A stretch of 64,000 bases of DNA from Erigeron canadensis (Eukaryota; Streptophyta; Magnoliopsida; Asterales; Asteraceae): positions 3,335,513-3,399,512 of the forward strand of contig NC_057762.1 in NCBI RefSeq assembly GCF_010389155.1, in the 5' to 3' direction. Position 1 is the stretch's first letter. Each line of letters starts with the position of its first letter. The translations under genes and the position numbers were made by a program. Positions 47,392-59,241 of the stretch are shown piece after piece. The notes under the pieces are model-generated. The model made no database searches. It was not told where the DNA came from and saw nothing but the letters and a program-made list of their open reading frames with translations.

Positions 47392-47560
47392 CTAACAATA
47401 TATACTATCCATTCCTTCATTCACAAGGGCAAAATAGTCCAAAAAACCACACTTCAATCAAACCAAACCAAGTACTATGTTTCACTCGAAAAACAAAAGA
47501 ACCCCACTTTGAGAATCTTAGTTTTCAAGCAACCCCATTTGTAAGAAAATAAACATACAT
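47385..47560 (-). promoter_or_regulatory. Further upstream ORFs in the putative ARF5 leader
   Basis: Minus-strand uATGs at 47560 (MYVYFLTNGVA), 47556 (MFIFLQMGLLEN, with an inner ATG at 47538), 47420 (MKEWIVYIVRW) and 47412 (MDSIYC) each open short ORFs that end before ARF5. Whether all lie in the mature leader depends on the transcription start and on any 5'-UTR intron, neither of which is fixed by sequence alone. Confidence 0.5.
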
Positions 47561-48103
47561 TTGTTAAAAACAAGCAAAAGAAAACAAGAAAATGGGTGTC
47601 TGATTTAAGAGGCAAAAACAGAGGAATCTAAAAGTAACAACAATTGAGAGTTGATAAAGATAGCATGCCTCAAAAATCCAAAACCAAGGAACAAAAAACC
47701 TGCAAAATCTATGTGGGCCTATTTTTCTCTAATCATAAGCATAAAAAAAGGAAAGAATGTTAATAAAAGGCTGTTTTCTTTTTCTTCATCAATGCACACT
47801 TATCAAAGCAAAAAGAAGAGTGCTCTGTTTATTGACTACCATCTTTTAATACAAGTATATATATGTGTCTATATCTATAAGACGTATATGCATATGTGTA
47901 TGTATCTATATAGTGTATTGTATGAAAAAGAAATTACCTTTTAGTGAAAGTGGGCATAAGATTGATTTCATTCTTTCTCACTCCACATACAAACAAAATT
48001 TTCCCTCTTTCTTTGTGCATTGCTACAACTTTTTTATTTCATTAAATTTCTTATTTGTTGATCAACTTTTGGAGTTTAAAATGTGATAAATAATGATTAG
48101 ATA

Positions 48104-48252
48104 AGTTTATACTTTATATAGTATTTAGAAAGTGAAGTCGTGAACCAAAGATAGAGAAAGGAGTGCTTTGTAGTAGTGAATATTGTATTCATATTTGACT
48201 AATTTAAATTGATGGGGGTTGGCCAAACATAAGGCACGAGTTCTATTTATAT
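48104..48252 (-). promoter_or_regulatory. Candidate TATA boxes for ARF5
   Basis: On the minus strand CTATATAAAGTATAA (about 48107-48121) and AATATATAAATAGAAC (about 48240-48255) fit plant TATA boxes and lie 750-900 bp before the ARF5 ATG. Either implies a long leader, as ARF5 has in Arabidopsis. The pyrimidine-rich region below 48100 also fits a leader. Confidence 0.35.
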
Positions 48253-48534
48253 ATTGGATTTTGTTATTATATACTCGTATTTGATTTTGTTATTTGTAAG
48301 TGTAACGGATATGAATAACATATCACATGTATAAAATGTTACACATGAAATTAATAGCTTCTTAAAATAACTTTTAGGCGCTATGACGTTAGCCTTAAGG
48401 TCAAAAATATTAAACTCCTTATATTTTTATTTACGGTAGAATCATTGGTTTAGATGGTCGCATTTTAAGCACAATGGAACAAAATAATGGAATTTATACT
48501 ATGTGTCGATATACACCATGGGTTATATATACTA

Positions 48535-48660
48535 AACGAAAACCTGCGCAATACGTTGGTGATGGTGGCCCAGTGTAGTGTAGATTATTAATGTAAAAAG
48601 TAGCGTAGATTATTAATGTAAAAAGTATATTGGATATTAAATATACTTATGATAATGTTG
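48535..48660 (-). mobile_element. Helitron-like relic end
   Basis: CCTGCGCAATACGTTGG hairpin relic and GTGATGGTGG, followed by GTGTAGATTATTAATGTAAAA. The latter is also seen, diverged, after the 28610 copy (GTGTAGTTTATTGATGTAAA), showing that the sequence beyond the triplet tract is shared too. Confidence 0.4.
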
Positions 48661-49027
48661 ATTTTTTTTTCTTTTAAATGTCTAACTTATAATTTGTAAA
48701 ACCTCCAAAGAATCATAAAAATTTAAAAAAGAATTTAGAAAAGAAAAAAAAACTAATTAAATATAATTAAAGTTTCCTTTTTAGAGTTCAAATTATTCAA
48801 TCAAATAACTTTATATTTTTTAAATGTGTAAACCATTTGTGCAAGAGATCTAACATACATTATTTTAACATAGTTTACAATAAAAGGCCATTTTGAGCAA
48901 ATCTCTGAAGTTAAATCCCTCAAGAAAAACTCTTTGGCAAAACTTAAACTCAAGACCTCAAGTTTTAATTAAAACATCTCTTTAGCCCACCTAAGGCAGT
49001 GACCAATTCATCAAAACGATAGTAAGG

Positions 49028-49145
49028 TACCCGCGCATTACGATGGGTGATGAAGGTGGCGGCGGTAGTGATGATGTGATGGTTGCGGTGACAGGTGATG
49101 GTGGCAGCACCGGTGGCGGCAGAAATGAGATGGATCATGGAGATT
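49028..49145 (-). mobile_element. Helitron-like relic end with GGTGGCGG tract
   Basis: ACCCGCGCATTACGATGGGT then about 100 bp of GGTGGCGGCGGTAGTGATG-type repeats. Same family arrangement as at 15690, 28610, 59616 and 60782. Confidence 0.4.
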
Positions 49146-50694
49146 CCAAATTGAGCAAAATTTCTTGCTAATAGACTAATAGTATTCTTTGTATAAACCT
49201 TTTTATTAAGCTTTTTAACTTAGTTGAAAAAAAAATTCTTGGTGGACCAGAAAGAAATTATTGGGTACCTTTAATCGTAGATGTTCTAGCTATTTGAGCC
49301 GGTGAATAATGAAAGTTATTGATATAATGTAGTTATGATGTATAGAATGTGTACATTGTTAAAACTTGAAATCAATATTGAATTTTAAGTTAAAAGTTAA
49401 AAATCAAAAGTAGATTTGCTTTATAATATAAAATAAATATGTAATACTCGTATTAAAAAAAGAAAAAAAAATTCTTGGAATTGAAGCTAAAAAAAATGTA
49501 TAATTTAAATGTAATTAATTTGTGAGATTTTTTAGCTATGCTTGAATGCTATAAATTGTAATGTCATTAAATAGAACATCTAAAAGAGTAAAAAATGTTC
49601 TTTTTGATCAATATGATGCTTCTTTAAAGTTCCTTAACGATTATACTACTCCTACTGCAATGCAAGATAAGATGTATATTTTGTGAAACTATGTTTGCAC
49701 GAAGCCTAACCTAATTCTAATTTGTGAGGCTTATGTAAAACGTCGAGTGTCCCTTTCCAGTTTCCATGTGTGTATATGAATTCCTGTTTGTATCCAGTGG
49801 AATTTGAACACCACGAAATGATTTTATATTTTTATATAATAAAATAAAAAGATTACGATAGTATCCAAACCTCATTGATATTCTCATATTTTTACACCAA
49901 AACAAGTACAACACTTTATAACATAAACTGCTTTTATATTCTAGATATACTCGTATATTACTTCTACCTTTCAAAAAAAAAAAGAAAGATAATTTTACTT
50001 TCTTTTTTTGTAATATTCTATAAAGGTGATCAAATTGATAAAAACAATACAGAATTTTATCCTAAGAAACGATATGAATTGTCTCTGCTACAATCCATTT
50101 TTATGCTACATTTTCTTATTATAAAGGCATCAAGCGAATAAATTTTTTTAATCATTTATTTGAAGTGTTGGACAGATGTTATATTAAATCTTTCCAATCT
50201 GCCCTTCCAAAAGAAAAAAAATAATAATAAAATCTTTCCGAAGAAATGATAAGAGATGGTCAAAGACTCAACCATGGGTTTAGCCATTTAGGTGAAACAC
50301 CATAAAAATCAAGAGAATTCGACCAACCCACCAAGACAGACACATGGAGGATTCGGAGGGACTTCTCAACAATTTCAAATTTTGTAATCTAAATACAAGT
50401 AAACGATACTATCAATTGGTGTATTTCTTGGCAGTCAAATTTTTATAAATCGTTGTTGTATGAATGCTAATTTGGATATCATTAATTCTCACGATTCATA
50501 CAAAGCGCCTCTTTTGCATCACGTAGATGTATATTTGACTTCATGGCCGGTTTAATTTTTTTAGTCATTATATACTGAATCAGTTAAGTATTTAAACAGA
50601 TAAATAATATATTAATAATAAATAAAACATCCATTAAGTAAAGATTGTTAAAAATGAACATTTTTACCAGCCTATTTATCAATAAATGAAGTGT
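49146..50694. other. AT-rich intergenic stretch, no gene seen
   Basis: Poly-A/T rich; short frames only. No transposon termini recognised. Confidence 0.55.
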
Positions 50695-50866
50695 TACTCG
50701 TACCAATGCAGTTTGGACTCACATAGCAAATTGAGAGATAAAAGTTTAATTTTTGGGTTGTTCAAATTATGTGAATGTTAAGGAAAAGTATTGTATCGGC
50801 ATCATAACCCTGTGACTTTGTGGCATGATTTGTATCCAATGTGATTCCGGGGTCAAGATATCTTCC
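50695..50866 (+). mobile_element. SINE (family A), diverged copy
   Basis: Starts TACCAATGCAGTTTGGACTC and carries the family 3' blocks ATTGTATCGGCATCATAACC and GTGATTCCGGGGTCAAG. Head with Pol III boxes missing. Confidence 0.55.
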
Positions 50867-51117
50867 TTATTTATTTTTTCTTAAAGAACATTTTTATTTA
50901 ACTTAATAGATTAAATATGTTTAGAATTTTGTAAATGACAACCATAAAAATTGCCAATAAGGTGTCAATATTGACTATTTAGGTGCATTAAAATTTGTAC
51001 TTTGATATTCGAAAATTTAGAGGGGTGATTAATAATGTATAAAGTATTAGTTTTTATGCGTGTAATAAACTGTTAATGACAACCGTTAGGACTGTCATCA
51101 TTATTTTTCATATTTTA

Positions 51118-51393
51118 AGGAATTAGCCTAGTGGTAAGGCAAGCACTTGGTGACCTTAAGGTCTCAGGTTCGATCCCCACTTGGAACAAAAAATAATTTC
51201 TTTAAGGTACCTGTTACCAATGAAGCCTAGACGCATATGTGAAGTTTAAATATGCGGGTTCGATCCTTCGGGGTGCCCAGATCATGTGGGGATTAGAATG
51301 GAGGTATTTTACCAGCATCATATGGCTCATACGGGGTGGGTCGATGGGTATCCAATTGTGGTACCGGGGCTAGGGTTCCCCCATTACCCTTTA
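51118..51393 (+). mobile_element. Near-complete tRNA-derived SINE (family A)
   Basis: A box TTAGCCTAGTGGTAAGGC (51123-51140) and B box GGTTCGATCCC (51168-51178) are spaced as in a tRNA gene. Then the body (CCAATGAAGCCTAGACGCAT, TCGGGGTGCCCAGATCATG) and the 3' end GGGTTCCCCCATTACCCTTT. Possible decayed target duplication (TATTTTAAG left, TATATTAAG right). It is the reference copy for the fragments at 18745, 33200 and 50695. Confidence 0.85.
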
Positions 51394-52621
51394 TATTAAG
51401 TTAATTAATTTATTATAAACAATACCTTTTTTTGAAAGGTGTGGATCATTTGCTCGCAACAGGGGTATCTAGCTTACGTTGTCTTAACCGGGTCCGCTAG
51501 AGAGTCCCCTCACCCTCATCAATACCTGATAGGATGAGAAACTCCCAACTAAACCTTACGAATACACGACATTTAATTGGGATTAAATCATGTCTTTTTG
51601 CAGAACTCAAACCTGCTTCACTGGACAATTTTCTTTGAGATATTCCATGAAAATGTCTTTCGCATATCTCGAATTTGATACCTCTAATATGTAAAGTTGA
51701 TGCTCAAACAATACCTAACTAAGTATCAAAATCTAATCTATCAATAATTTTATATGAAAATTTAATCTATGTTTATCCATATCTATTCAAATGGTATAAT
51801 TTTATAGACCAGTTGCCATGACATTAAGCACGAGATTCGTGCCGGCCGTGGACCCTTAAAATACTTGTCACAATAAATCACCTCCTACTAACCAAGATTC
51901 TCGTCATATTTCTTCTAGTTAGTAAGTAGTTTATCTATTTAATTAACCATAAACTAATTACTCGTACTAAATTAAGCACAAGCCAATGGATTCACAGCCC
52001 TGTGGCATCGTAAGTCCTTTAATAATGAAGGTTTGGCCGGAAGACACCCTGGTTGAAGTCTGAAAAGTTAGACCCGGGTTCGTGTCGTTTGACGAGCTGT
52101 CCCGAGAGTTTTTTTCCTGGAATCCGAGTGATTATGTCTACCAAGCGTAGAAACCGTAACATGATTAACAGCCTCTGACCATCGAACGTTCAATAAAAAA
52201 ATAAACACCACAAACAAATATAACAGCATGAAACTAAAAATCACTAACATACTAACAAAGGTGAGTGTCACTCAGAATATATTACATTGTCTTAGCCGAA
52301 CATACATAAATATAAATATTGATAAAGAACACATAACTTCACATAACTTAAATTGTGTTATGTGTTTCTGATTTGAGTTAAGAGATAATTAAGGCCTTAT
52401 TCATTCATGTTTAGAGGTTTTAGGTTTAGCTTAATTTAATTGCTTATAGCTTTAGTAAAATTTGAAGAAGTCGATAAGGTTAGTCTAAAAGTTAATCAAC
52501 CTTGTGTACTAGTGTATATATAGTAAAAGAAACAAACAACAAAATTATTTAGAATGATCTTTAAATATATCTTTCATTAAAGACAATAATGATATTTTTA
52601 TAAAGATAATAAAAATTAAAA
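51394..52621. other. Intergenic stretch with possible further short retroelement remnant
   Basis: No gene. At 51990-52150 there is a SINE-like layout (CCTGTGGCATCG, then CCCGGGTTCGTGTCG about 90 bp later) too diverged to classify. Confidence 0.4.
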
Positions 52622-53086
52622 TCTTATCTTATATATAAATAAAAGAAAATTGTTATGAGGTAATCATTTTTAAAAAAATTTCATATGTAGCACTACCATA
52701 ACTTTCTACAATTTATACTTTCCATAAAATAACAACATTATGACATCACATATTTATTTTCTTTTAATGTTTAATATTTTCTAACTATTTAAAAAAAAAA
52801 TGTTTCAAATTTTCATAAATAGTATCATACGTTAAAATAGAACACTCTATTTTAAATTTAACGATGTTGATCCTTATCACTTTTCTAAATAAAAAAAATA
52901 CTTTCAATGATATCATCTATTTTTTATATATATAAAAAAATTTATATAGCTCTACCACAATCAATTTTTAAAATTAATTAACATTAATAACGATTATATG
53001 CTAATTAACGTTAATAACGATTATATGTTTTAAAATTTTAAAAATATCATAATAATGCCCGAGTATCACCCGAGTTGATAAACTAG
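52622..53086 (+). mobile_element. Candidate non-autonomous Helitron, 465 bp
   Basis: Starts TCTTATCTTATATATAAATA after an A and ends ATAAACTAG before a T, the A/T insertion context and TC...CTRR ends of Helitrons. The region before the end contains GCCCGAGTATCACCCGAGT, resembling but not quite forming the usual GC-rich hairpin. AT-rich, non-coding. Confidence 0.45.
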
Positions 53087-53202
53087 TTCTATAAACAATA
53101 GATTCAAATGGCCATAATGTCAACATTACTGTAGATAATAATGAAGTTTCACTGAAAGTTCTTGTAATGATGAAGTTAGTTACAATATTTTTTTGAAATC
53201 TA

Positions 53203-53556
53203 GGGGTGTTTGATAGGAGGAAATCATAGAGAATGAAAATGTAATAGAGAATGGAAATAGTGAAAAAAAGAATAAGTATTTGGAAAGAGAATGGATTCCG
53301 TTGTTTGGTACCCACAGAGAATGAATATATATAAAAATAAAATTTTAAATAATAATACATTTATTACATATAACATCTTCAAAAAAAAATTTTTTTTTTT
53401 TCCATTCTCACCCATTCTCTACAATTTGTAGAGAATGGAGAGAATGAAATTGATTCTCATTTCTCCTTTCTCATTCCCTTTCTTCGTCTCAAACAAACAA
53501 GGGAAGTTTTTCTTATTCCCTTTTTCCCCTTTCCATTCCATCATACCAAACACCCC
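53203..53556. mobile_element. Fold-back MITE with GGGGTGTTTG ends
   Basis: The left end GGGGTGTTTGATAGG pairs with the right end CCATACCAAACACCCC-type sequence (53538-53556). GAGAATGGA/TCCATTCTC motifs occur inside in both orientations, giving a long imperfect stem. The 10-bp perfect ends resemble hAT/PIF-type plant MITEs. No clear target duplication. Confidence 0.6.
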
Positions 53557-53749
53557 ATATATCCGTAACCTTATAAATAGTTTATTTTACTTACTAGTGC
53601 GTCCTTCAGATTGTTTGTCAACGGCCAAGTTCAATAGTGTGTTATTCATCTATCAAAATATGATAGAGTAGAGCTGTAGAGGCATATCTTGTACGTTTCG
53701 CCCAAAAGTTCCGAATATGCAAACCTTTATTTATTTAATGTGAATTGTC

Positions 53750-54069
53750 CATTTGAAAACTAAATTTTTGTTGAAAATTAGAAAACTGTTAAAACACATT
53801 GTGATCTGAGTTTAACCCAATGTGTTTTAATTATGTTTTTATAAAACACAATGTGTTTTTATTGTGTAATCTAAAATACGTTGTGTTAAGTTTTAAATCA
53901 CAGTGTGTTTTTGATAGCGCTGTAAATCAGAAATTGTTCAAACACACTGTGATATAAACTTAACATAATGTGTTTTTAAAAAACATATTAAAAACACATT
54001 GTGTTAAATAAGATCACAGTGTATTTTAGTCAGTTTTCTGGTTTTCATATAAATTTTAGTTTTCAAATG
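53750..54069. mobile_element. Fold-back MITE built from ACACATTGTG motifs, 320 bp
   Basis: Left arm CATTTGAAAACTAAATTTTT ... GAAAACTGTTAAAACACATT pairs with the right arm ending AGTTTTCAAATGA. Between them AACACATTGTG or its reverse complement recurs about ten times, so the whole element is nearly palindromic and self-similar. Non-coding. Confidence 0.75.
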
Positions 54070-56627
54070 ATTAAATATTTTATTTAGTATATGAGGTTTC
54101 ATACTTTTTCATGCCCCCATTTTTTTTTAATTAAAGTTATTGAACATTGACTTTTCATTTGTATTGTAAAGGCAACACAATTTGTTTTGTTCTCCATTAA
54201 GTCTCAAAAAGTATATAACCATTATTATTGACGTAAAATGTTTAATATAATCTATGAGAAATGCAGAGCCTGTCCTAAAGATTTGGATGAGATTTGGATG
54301 CTCATGTCTAAATGGTAAAATTTATGCCCACATAATTTTTTTTTTAATAATACAACACAACTTGTATAAAGGATTAGAACCCAGGCAAGCTAGACGGCTC
54401 ATTTCACACCGATTTTTTTAAAAATAAATAAAAATTCATAAATAAATACCAGTTAACAAAACTTTGAATTGAAATTACAACAAATTAAATGAGTCATCTA
54501 AAATGAGTCTAAGTGCAGTTTTTGATACAAAAGCTTCAATGATTTTGTCATATTTTACATTAGCTAAGAACCTCCTTTTAATACTTAATATTGATAACTT
54601 CGTTTAATCGTTCTTTGACTCGTGGTATTTACTAAATATTGAGTATATAACTTCTTCTTGTTGCTTTTTTATTTTTTTTTTATTTGGGCATCAAATGGTT
54701 GTTTACGATTTATATGAACAAATAAGTGACTAACCAATTAAAAGTATAAAAAATAATATGACAAAAAGAAGAAAACTATGTATACATTCTATTTTTCTGT
54801 TAAACTCTTAATACATATATTAAATTAATAAACTACATATATAAAAAAATAAATAGAAAAATATAAAAGAAAGATGTCACCTTGAAATGGAAAAAAGTTG
54901 TATGGTTGGATATGGGTGTGTAGATTTTGATAGTATAGTATATATGATAAGATATTGATCTTTCTGTTTTTCCTTTTGATTTATTCAAAATTTCGAAAAC
55001 GACCGTAGGTAAATTAGTACTTGTAAAAGAATGAAAATGAGACAAAAGAACGGAAAGTATAACTATTTCTTTCTTATAGTGGGCTTAAACTCTAAAATCT
55101 ATTGAAAATAAAATTGAGCCTATACATGTATGTATAGACTTGTATCTTGCTGCCTCCTTGACTTTTTCTGTCTATCCAGCCCACTAGCAAGGTCGGCTCT
55201 GAGAAGATGATATTAATACCACTTGTTTTAATTGATTTATCATATTTATACAATAATGGCTTCTATAATCAGCTATAAAACTTATACATTTTGATATATC
55301 AATAAAAAACAATGATACGAAACTACAAATATCACCTCCCATAGTTTATTGGCTATGGAGATGGACTTAATGCAAAATTGCAAATGCTCACGGATGGCAT
55401 TGCATGCAACTTGTGTGCTTGCGGCATGATGGATCTCAAATCTTTTTTTTTGTCTCGGACCCCCAATTTTCTAAGCTTAAATTAGATTGAACATTAGAAA
55501 GAAATTTTATATGTTTTCCGCAACCACCTCCAAAAATTTAACATGTTTTGGCAAAATTTTGCATTATTGATGTTGCTTTATCTGATTGGGATTACAATGC
55601 CAACTTTTTACATTTGGGTAACCTCCCACTCGCCTGTATACATCACTAGTTAAAATTTAACAAATCTTTAGTGGCATTTATCAGGATTATTGGTTAGCAA
55701 AATCATAACCTAATTAATAGTAACATTATACTGTTCAAACTTTTCAATGTAGATAAAATGTACATTATCAGATCACTACACCTGTATTCTTTCAGGTTTT
55801 GTATTTTATTTTATGTTGAAGGTGACTATAATTAAGATAATTATTGTTGGGTTGTTATTAGTAATTGGTATTAAATTATATTTAGGATATACAAGTTCTT
55901 CTTATGTAAATGGAACCCTAGCTACAAATAAAATCATAACACACGAAATCATTGAAAGCTCACGAACCAACTAATGCTTTTATTGTTCTTAAGAACCATA
56001 GCTAACGAAAACAAAATTACTTTTCTTTTTTTGCAAGATATCAATGAAAACTCGGTAAATTGTGTAATCAAGGTTAAGATATTATTTTTTTGGAAGAGTT
56101 TGTATAAAAGAAAATCTGCTGCAACTTCCAACCTTGATATGATTTAGCATTCAATATTTATATTTGAATATCTCAAAAAAAAATTAGTATATTTTTACAT
56201 GTTAACGTATAAGTATTTTTTTTTATTCCATATACTAATTTATATATTAATAATGTTGTAAAATCCATATATTTGACTTGGGTCTAAAATCTAGTATATA
56301 TTATCAAATTTTTTTATTTTTTATTTATTTATTGAGGATGCATGGATCGGCCCAAACTATATATCACTAATCTGTTATCAGTTATCCCTTATCACCTATG
56401 ACTTTTATTCATAATATACAAATTCAGAAAATATTTATTTTCACCTATTATGACTTATGATATTACAAATTCAGAAAAACTTTTTACTCTTAACTGTTCA
56501 TAACGACTGACTTGATTTTAACTGTTTAAGTAACGAGTAACTTTTTTTTTTAACCGTTGGAATGCGTTATGTCTTACGTGTCTATCAAAATGGGGTCACA
56601 ATCACAATAAGCTGCTCACAAAAAATA
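54070..56627. other. AT-rich intergenic DNA, no gene seen
   Basis: Only short frames without recognisable domains. A decayed Helitron-type end (GGGTCTAAAATCTAGTA) lies at about 56280-56298. Confidence 0.55.
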
Positions 56628-57215
56628 TCTATCTATCAATAAACTAAAATAGTATTGACATATTATTAAAACGACACGTGTCGTAATCCTTGATTGACAC
56701 GTGTCCTTTTAATTTATTGATTTTGTTAAATTAGCTTTTTTTAGTGGTATATAAATTCAAATTAGTTTTTAATTGTATATAAATTCAATTTCCCTATTAG
56801 ATTTAAAATTAAACTTTAACTCTTGGCTTTATTAATACAAAAGACATTATAACCTTATTTGATTAATCGTTTTCTCATTAATAAATTGTCTTTTTTTCTT
56901 TTCTCAATTATTCAACTCTTATTATTATGAAGACTTCAAAAATTCAAGTTTACGATCCGAAATCACAAGGCTATTTGTCATCATACATCCACTATGCTTA
57001 TAAGTTCCGATTTTGATGTGCTTTTAAAAATTAAAGGTTAATCCAAAGTTCTAACTAATTATATCTATCATTACTGTATATTACTTTAGCTTCGATCATC
57101 AATTACCTTAACCACAATTTATTTTACACTCACGAATCATGTATGATACATATTTGAGTTTTCTTTATGATACAATCTATATAGCTACCGTACATTGTAC
57201 GGGTATTAGGACTAA
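56628..57215 (+). mobile_element. Candidate complete non-autonomous Helitron, 588 bp
   Basis: Begins TCTATCTATCAATAAAC directly after an A; ACACGTGTC repeats lie at 56674 and 56698, as in many plant Helitron 5' ends. Near the 3' end is a hairpin CCGTAC/GTACGG (57188-57202) followed by CTAA and a T (57212-57216). All structural Helitron hallmarks are present. No coding. Confidence 0.6.
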
Positions 57216-57326
57216 TAATATAACTAAAAGAGGGGGTTGGGGGTACACTTGGCACCCCTAATCTCCCTTCTAGAGCCAATCCTTCCTCCTTATTAATCAT
57301 CTAATTTTTTTTAATATTAATCTAAA

Positions 57327-57443
57327 TTAATTTACATTTTTTGGTTTCCATCACCAATTTACACTTTAACCCCAATCTAAAATAATTAATTTACACCTTT
57401 TGGTTTTCCATCACTAATTTACACTTTAACCCAATTTTAAAAT
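57327..57443. repeat. Two-copy tandem repeat, ~58 bp unit
   Basis: AATTTACA..TTTTGGTTT.CCATCA..AATTTACACTTTAACCC occurs at about 57329 and 57388, followed by an (ATT)n microsatellite (57466-57489). Confidence 0.7.
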
Positions 57444-57561
57444 AATACTTTGTTCATATTTAATTATTATTATTATTATTATTATTATTTAACATTGAAT
57501 TCTTATGTTATTGTTATTATTATCTCTTTTAATTTAGTTTGTTGTCCATTATAAATTCATT

Positions 57562-57762
57562 ATGACTTCTTCTTCAACAACAAAAAATAAGATCACATTA
57601 GTTCATCTTGAAAATCTTAAGCCAACACATGTTAATCAAATCAAAACGTTTGAGATGGTCTTTGTTAATGAATTGGTATGTATTTGTCAAATTATATACT
57701 GTATATTTTTTGTTTCTCTTTTTGTTTGTGTTTGTAATAAGTTTAGATATAACAAACTATAA
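57562..57762 (+). pseudogene. Short ORF, possible remnant of a Helitron RPA-like gene
   Basis: From an ATG at 57562 the frame reads MTSSSTTKNKITLVHLENLK.. then PTHVNQIKTFEMVFVNEL before degenerating. Plant Helitrons often carry replication protein A-like genes that begin with a similar L-x-x-L-x-P motif. It lies between two Helitron-like ends (57215 and 58277). The match is short and from memory. Confidence 0.25.
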
Positions 57763-58229
57763 ATTATTTATTTAATTAAAGTTGGAAAAAAAGAGGTAAA
57801 CTGTAATCAATATTTATATGGAGTTAATTTTTATATGTTTCTTCTTTAGTTTTTGTATTGATTAAATTGTGATATTGGTCATATTGATGGTTACTCGAAT
57901 CATACTATTACCGTGTGATTTTTAAATCGTCTAAGTTGTGCATCTCTCTTTTTTTTTTTTAGTCACACAACTGTTTTCTATGGATATTTATTGAGTGTTA
58001 GAAATGTGTGATAACTAAATTGTAGTATGCTTTTATGTCAAAACTTATCATTATTCATTCCTTGACAAATGTTGAGTTCTTTTATCATGGTTTTATAGCT
58101 AAGGATGTTGTGAGGTTAAGTAATAGTGTGTCTCTTCATATAGAGTCAAAGATTTTATGTTTTATTTTTAGGTATTTAAAATTTATTCAGTATCTATTTA
58201 ATATACTTCAATTATAACTTTTTAGCTTT

Positions 58230-58278
58230 GATTAATATATTTTGAGAGTACTTGTCTATTGGACGGGCTGAGCACTAG
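58230..58278 (+). mobile_element. Helitron-like 3' end
   Basis: TTTGATTAATATATTTTGAG, then a weak hairpin (GTCTATTGGAC), then CTAG and T (58274-58278). Same family as 8196-8294, here with the terminal CTAGT kept. Confidence 0.5.
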
Positions 58279-59241
58279 TAACGTATATGTGTAAAAAAAA
58301 AAAATACTTGGGACGGCCCACTTTTTTAACATAACAGCCCAAATAACTAAATCTGTTACTATTAAATGATTGAATTTTAAAAAGTAAATTTTATTGGCAG
58401 CTTAATTAACCAATAATATCTTGTTTATGCCGTTTATGGTGGTTTGAGACTTTGAGAGTTTTGAGGCTTCAGATTTTGTAGCTTACTAGATTTTGGTCCC
58501 GTGTTAACATACGGTTCCATAAAGTTTTTGCTTAAAAAATTGTCTATATGAATCAAAGGGAAGATGGAAGCAGACATATTGAATTTCAACTACATCAATT
58601 TCATTGCATTAAAATAAAGTTAAATAAAAAAAAGTAATACTAAATTACTAATAGCAGATATTAAAAATTCAAAGATTCAATTTTATTATGCAAAACACTA
58701 ACAATAGGTCTTGAATGCACCTCCACCAATTTTAGATTTTTGATTCAAAAGTAATCATCCGCTACAAATGTTTATAATTGTTCTCAAATATGAGGAGGTT
58801 GAATAACATGATTCATATGCATGTGAGACAATTAACATGATTTTGAATGTAGAATATGGAGTTATAATTTTATGTCAGCAAATGGATTTTGAATATGTTT
58901 AAGATTTAGAGGGATCTGAAAATAAATAAGAAGGAGCTATTTGTAAATAAAAGTTAAATTTATAAGTTAAGTTTATAGGCTGAATTGCATTTAGGTGATT
59001 GGAAAAAAAAATATGGGTTCCTTTAATAGATAGGTAGATAGATGGTTTTGACCAACAACCTTTAAATTTTGCATGTCGCTCTTATCTTTTAATCCTATTT
59101 TTCTTTTATTCTTTTTTGTTTTTCCATTATGTACTTTTTTAAAATCTTATATAACGAGATGGTGGAGGTGATACCTAGGTTATAGCCTTATAGGGTATGA
59201 TATGTCATAAAGTGTGATAGGTAATAGGAGTTGATATTTTA
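58279..59241. other. AT-rich intergenic stretch, no gene seen
   Basis: No coding or mobile structure recognised apart from short runs of A/T. Confidence 0.5.

Noticed and set aside
51990..52150. Another tRNA-derived SINE
   Set aside because: The A-box and B-box-like strings are too diverged and no 3' family block or target duplication was found.
57562..58217. Protein-coding gene from the two plus-strand ORFs at 57562 and 58035
   Set aside because: No consistent splice pairing and no domain in the second ORF; at most a Helitron remnant.
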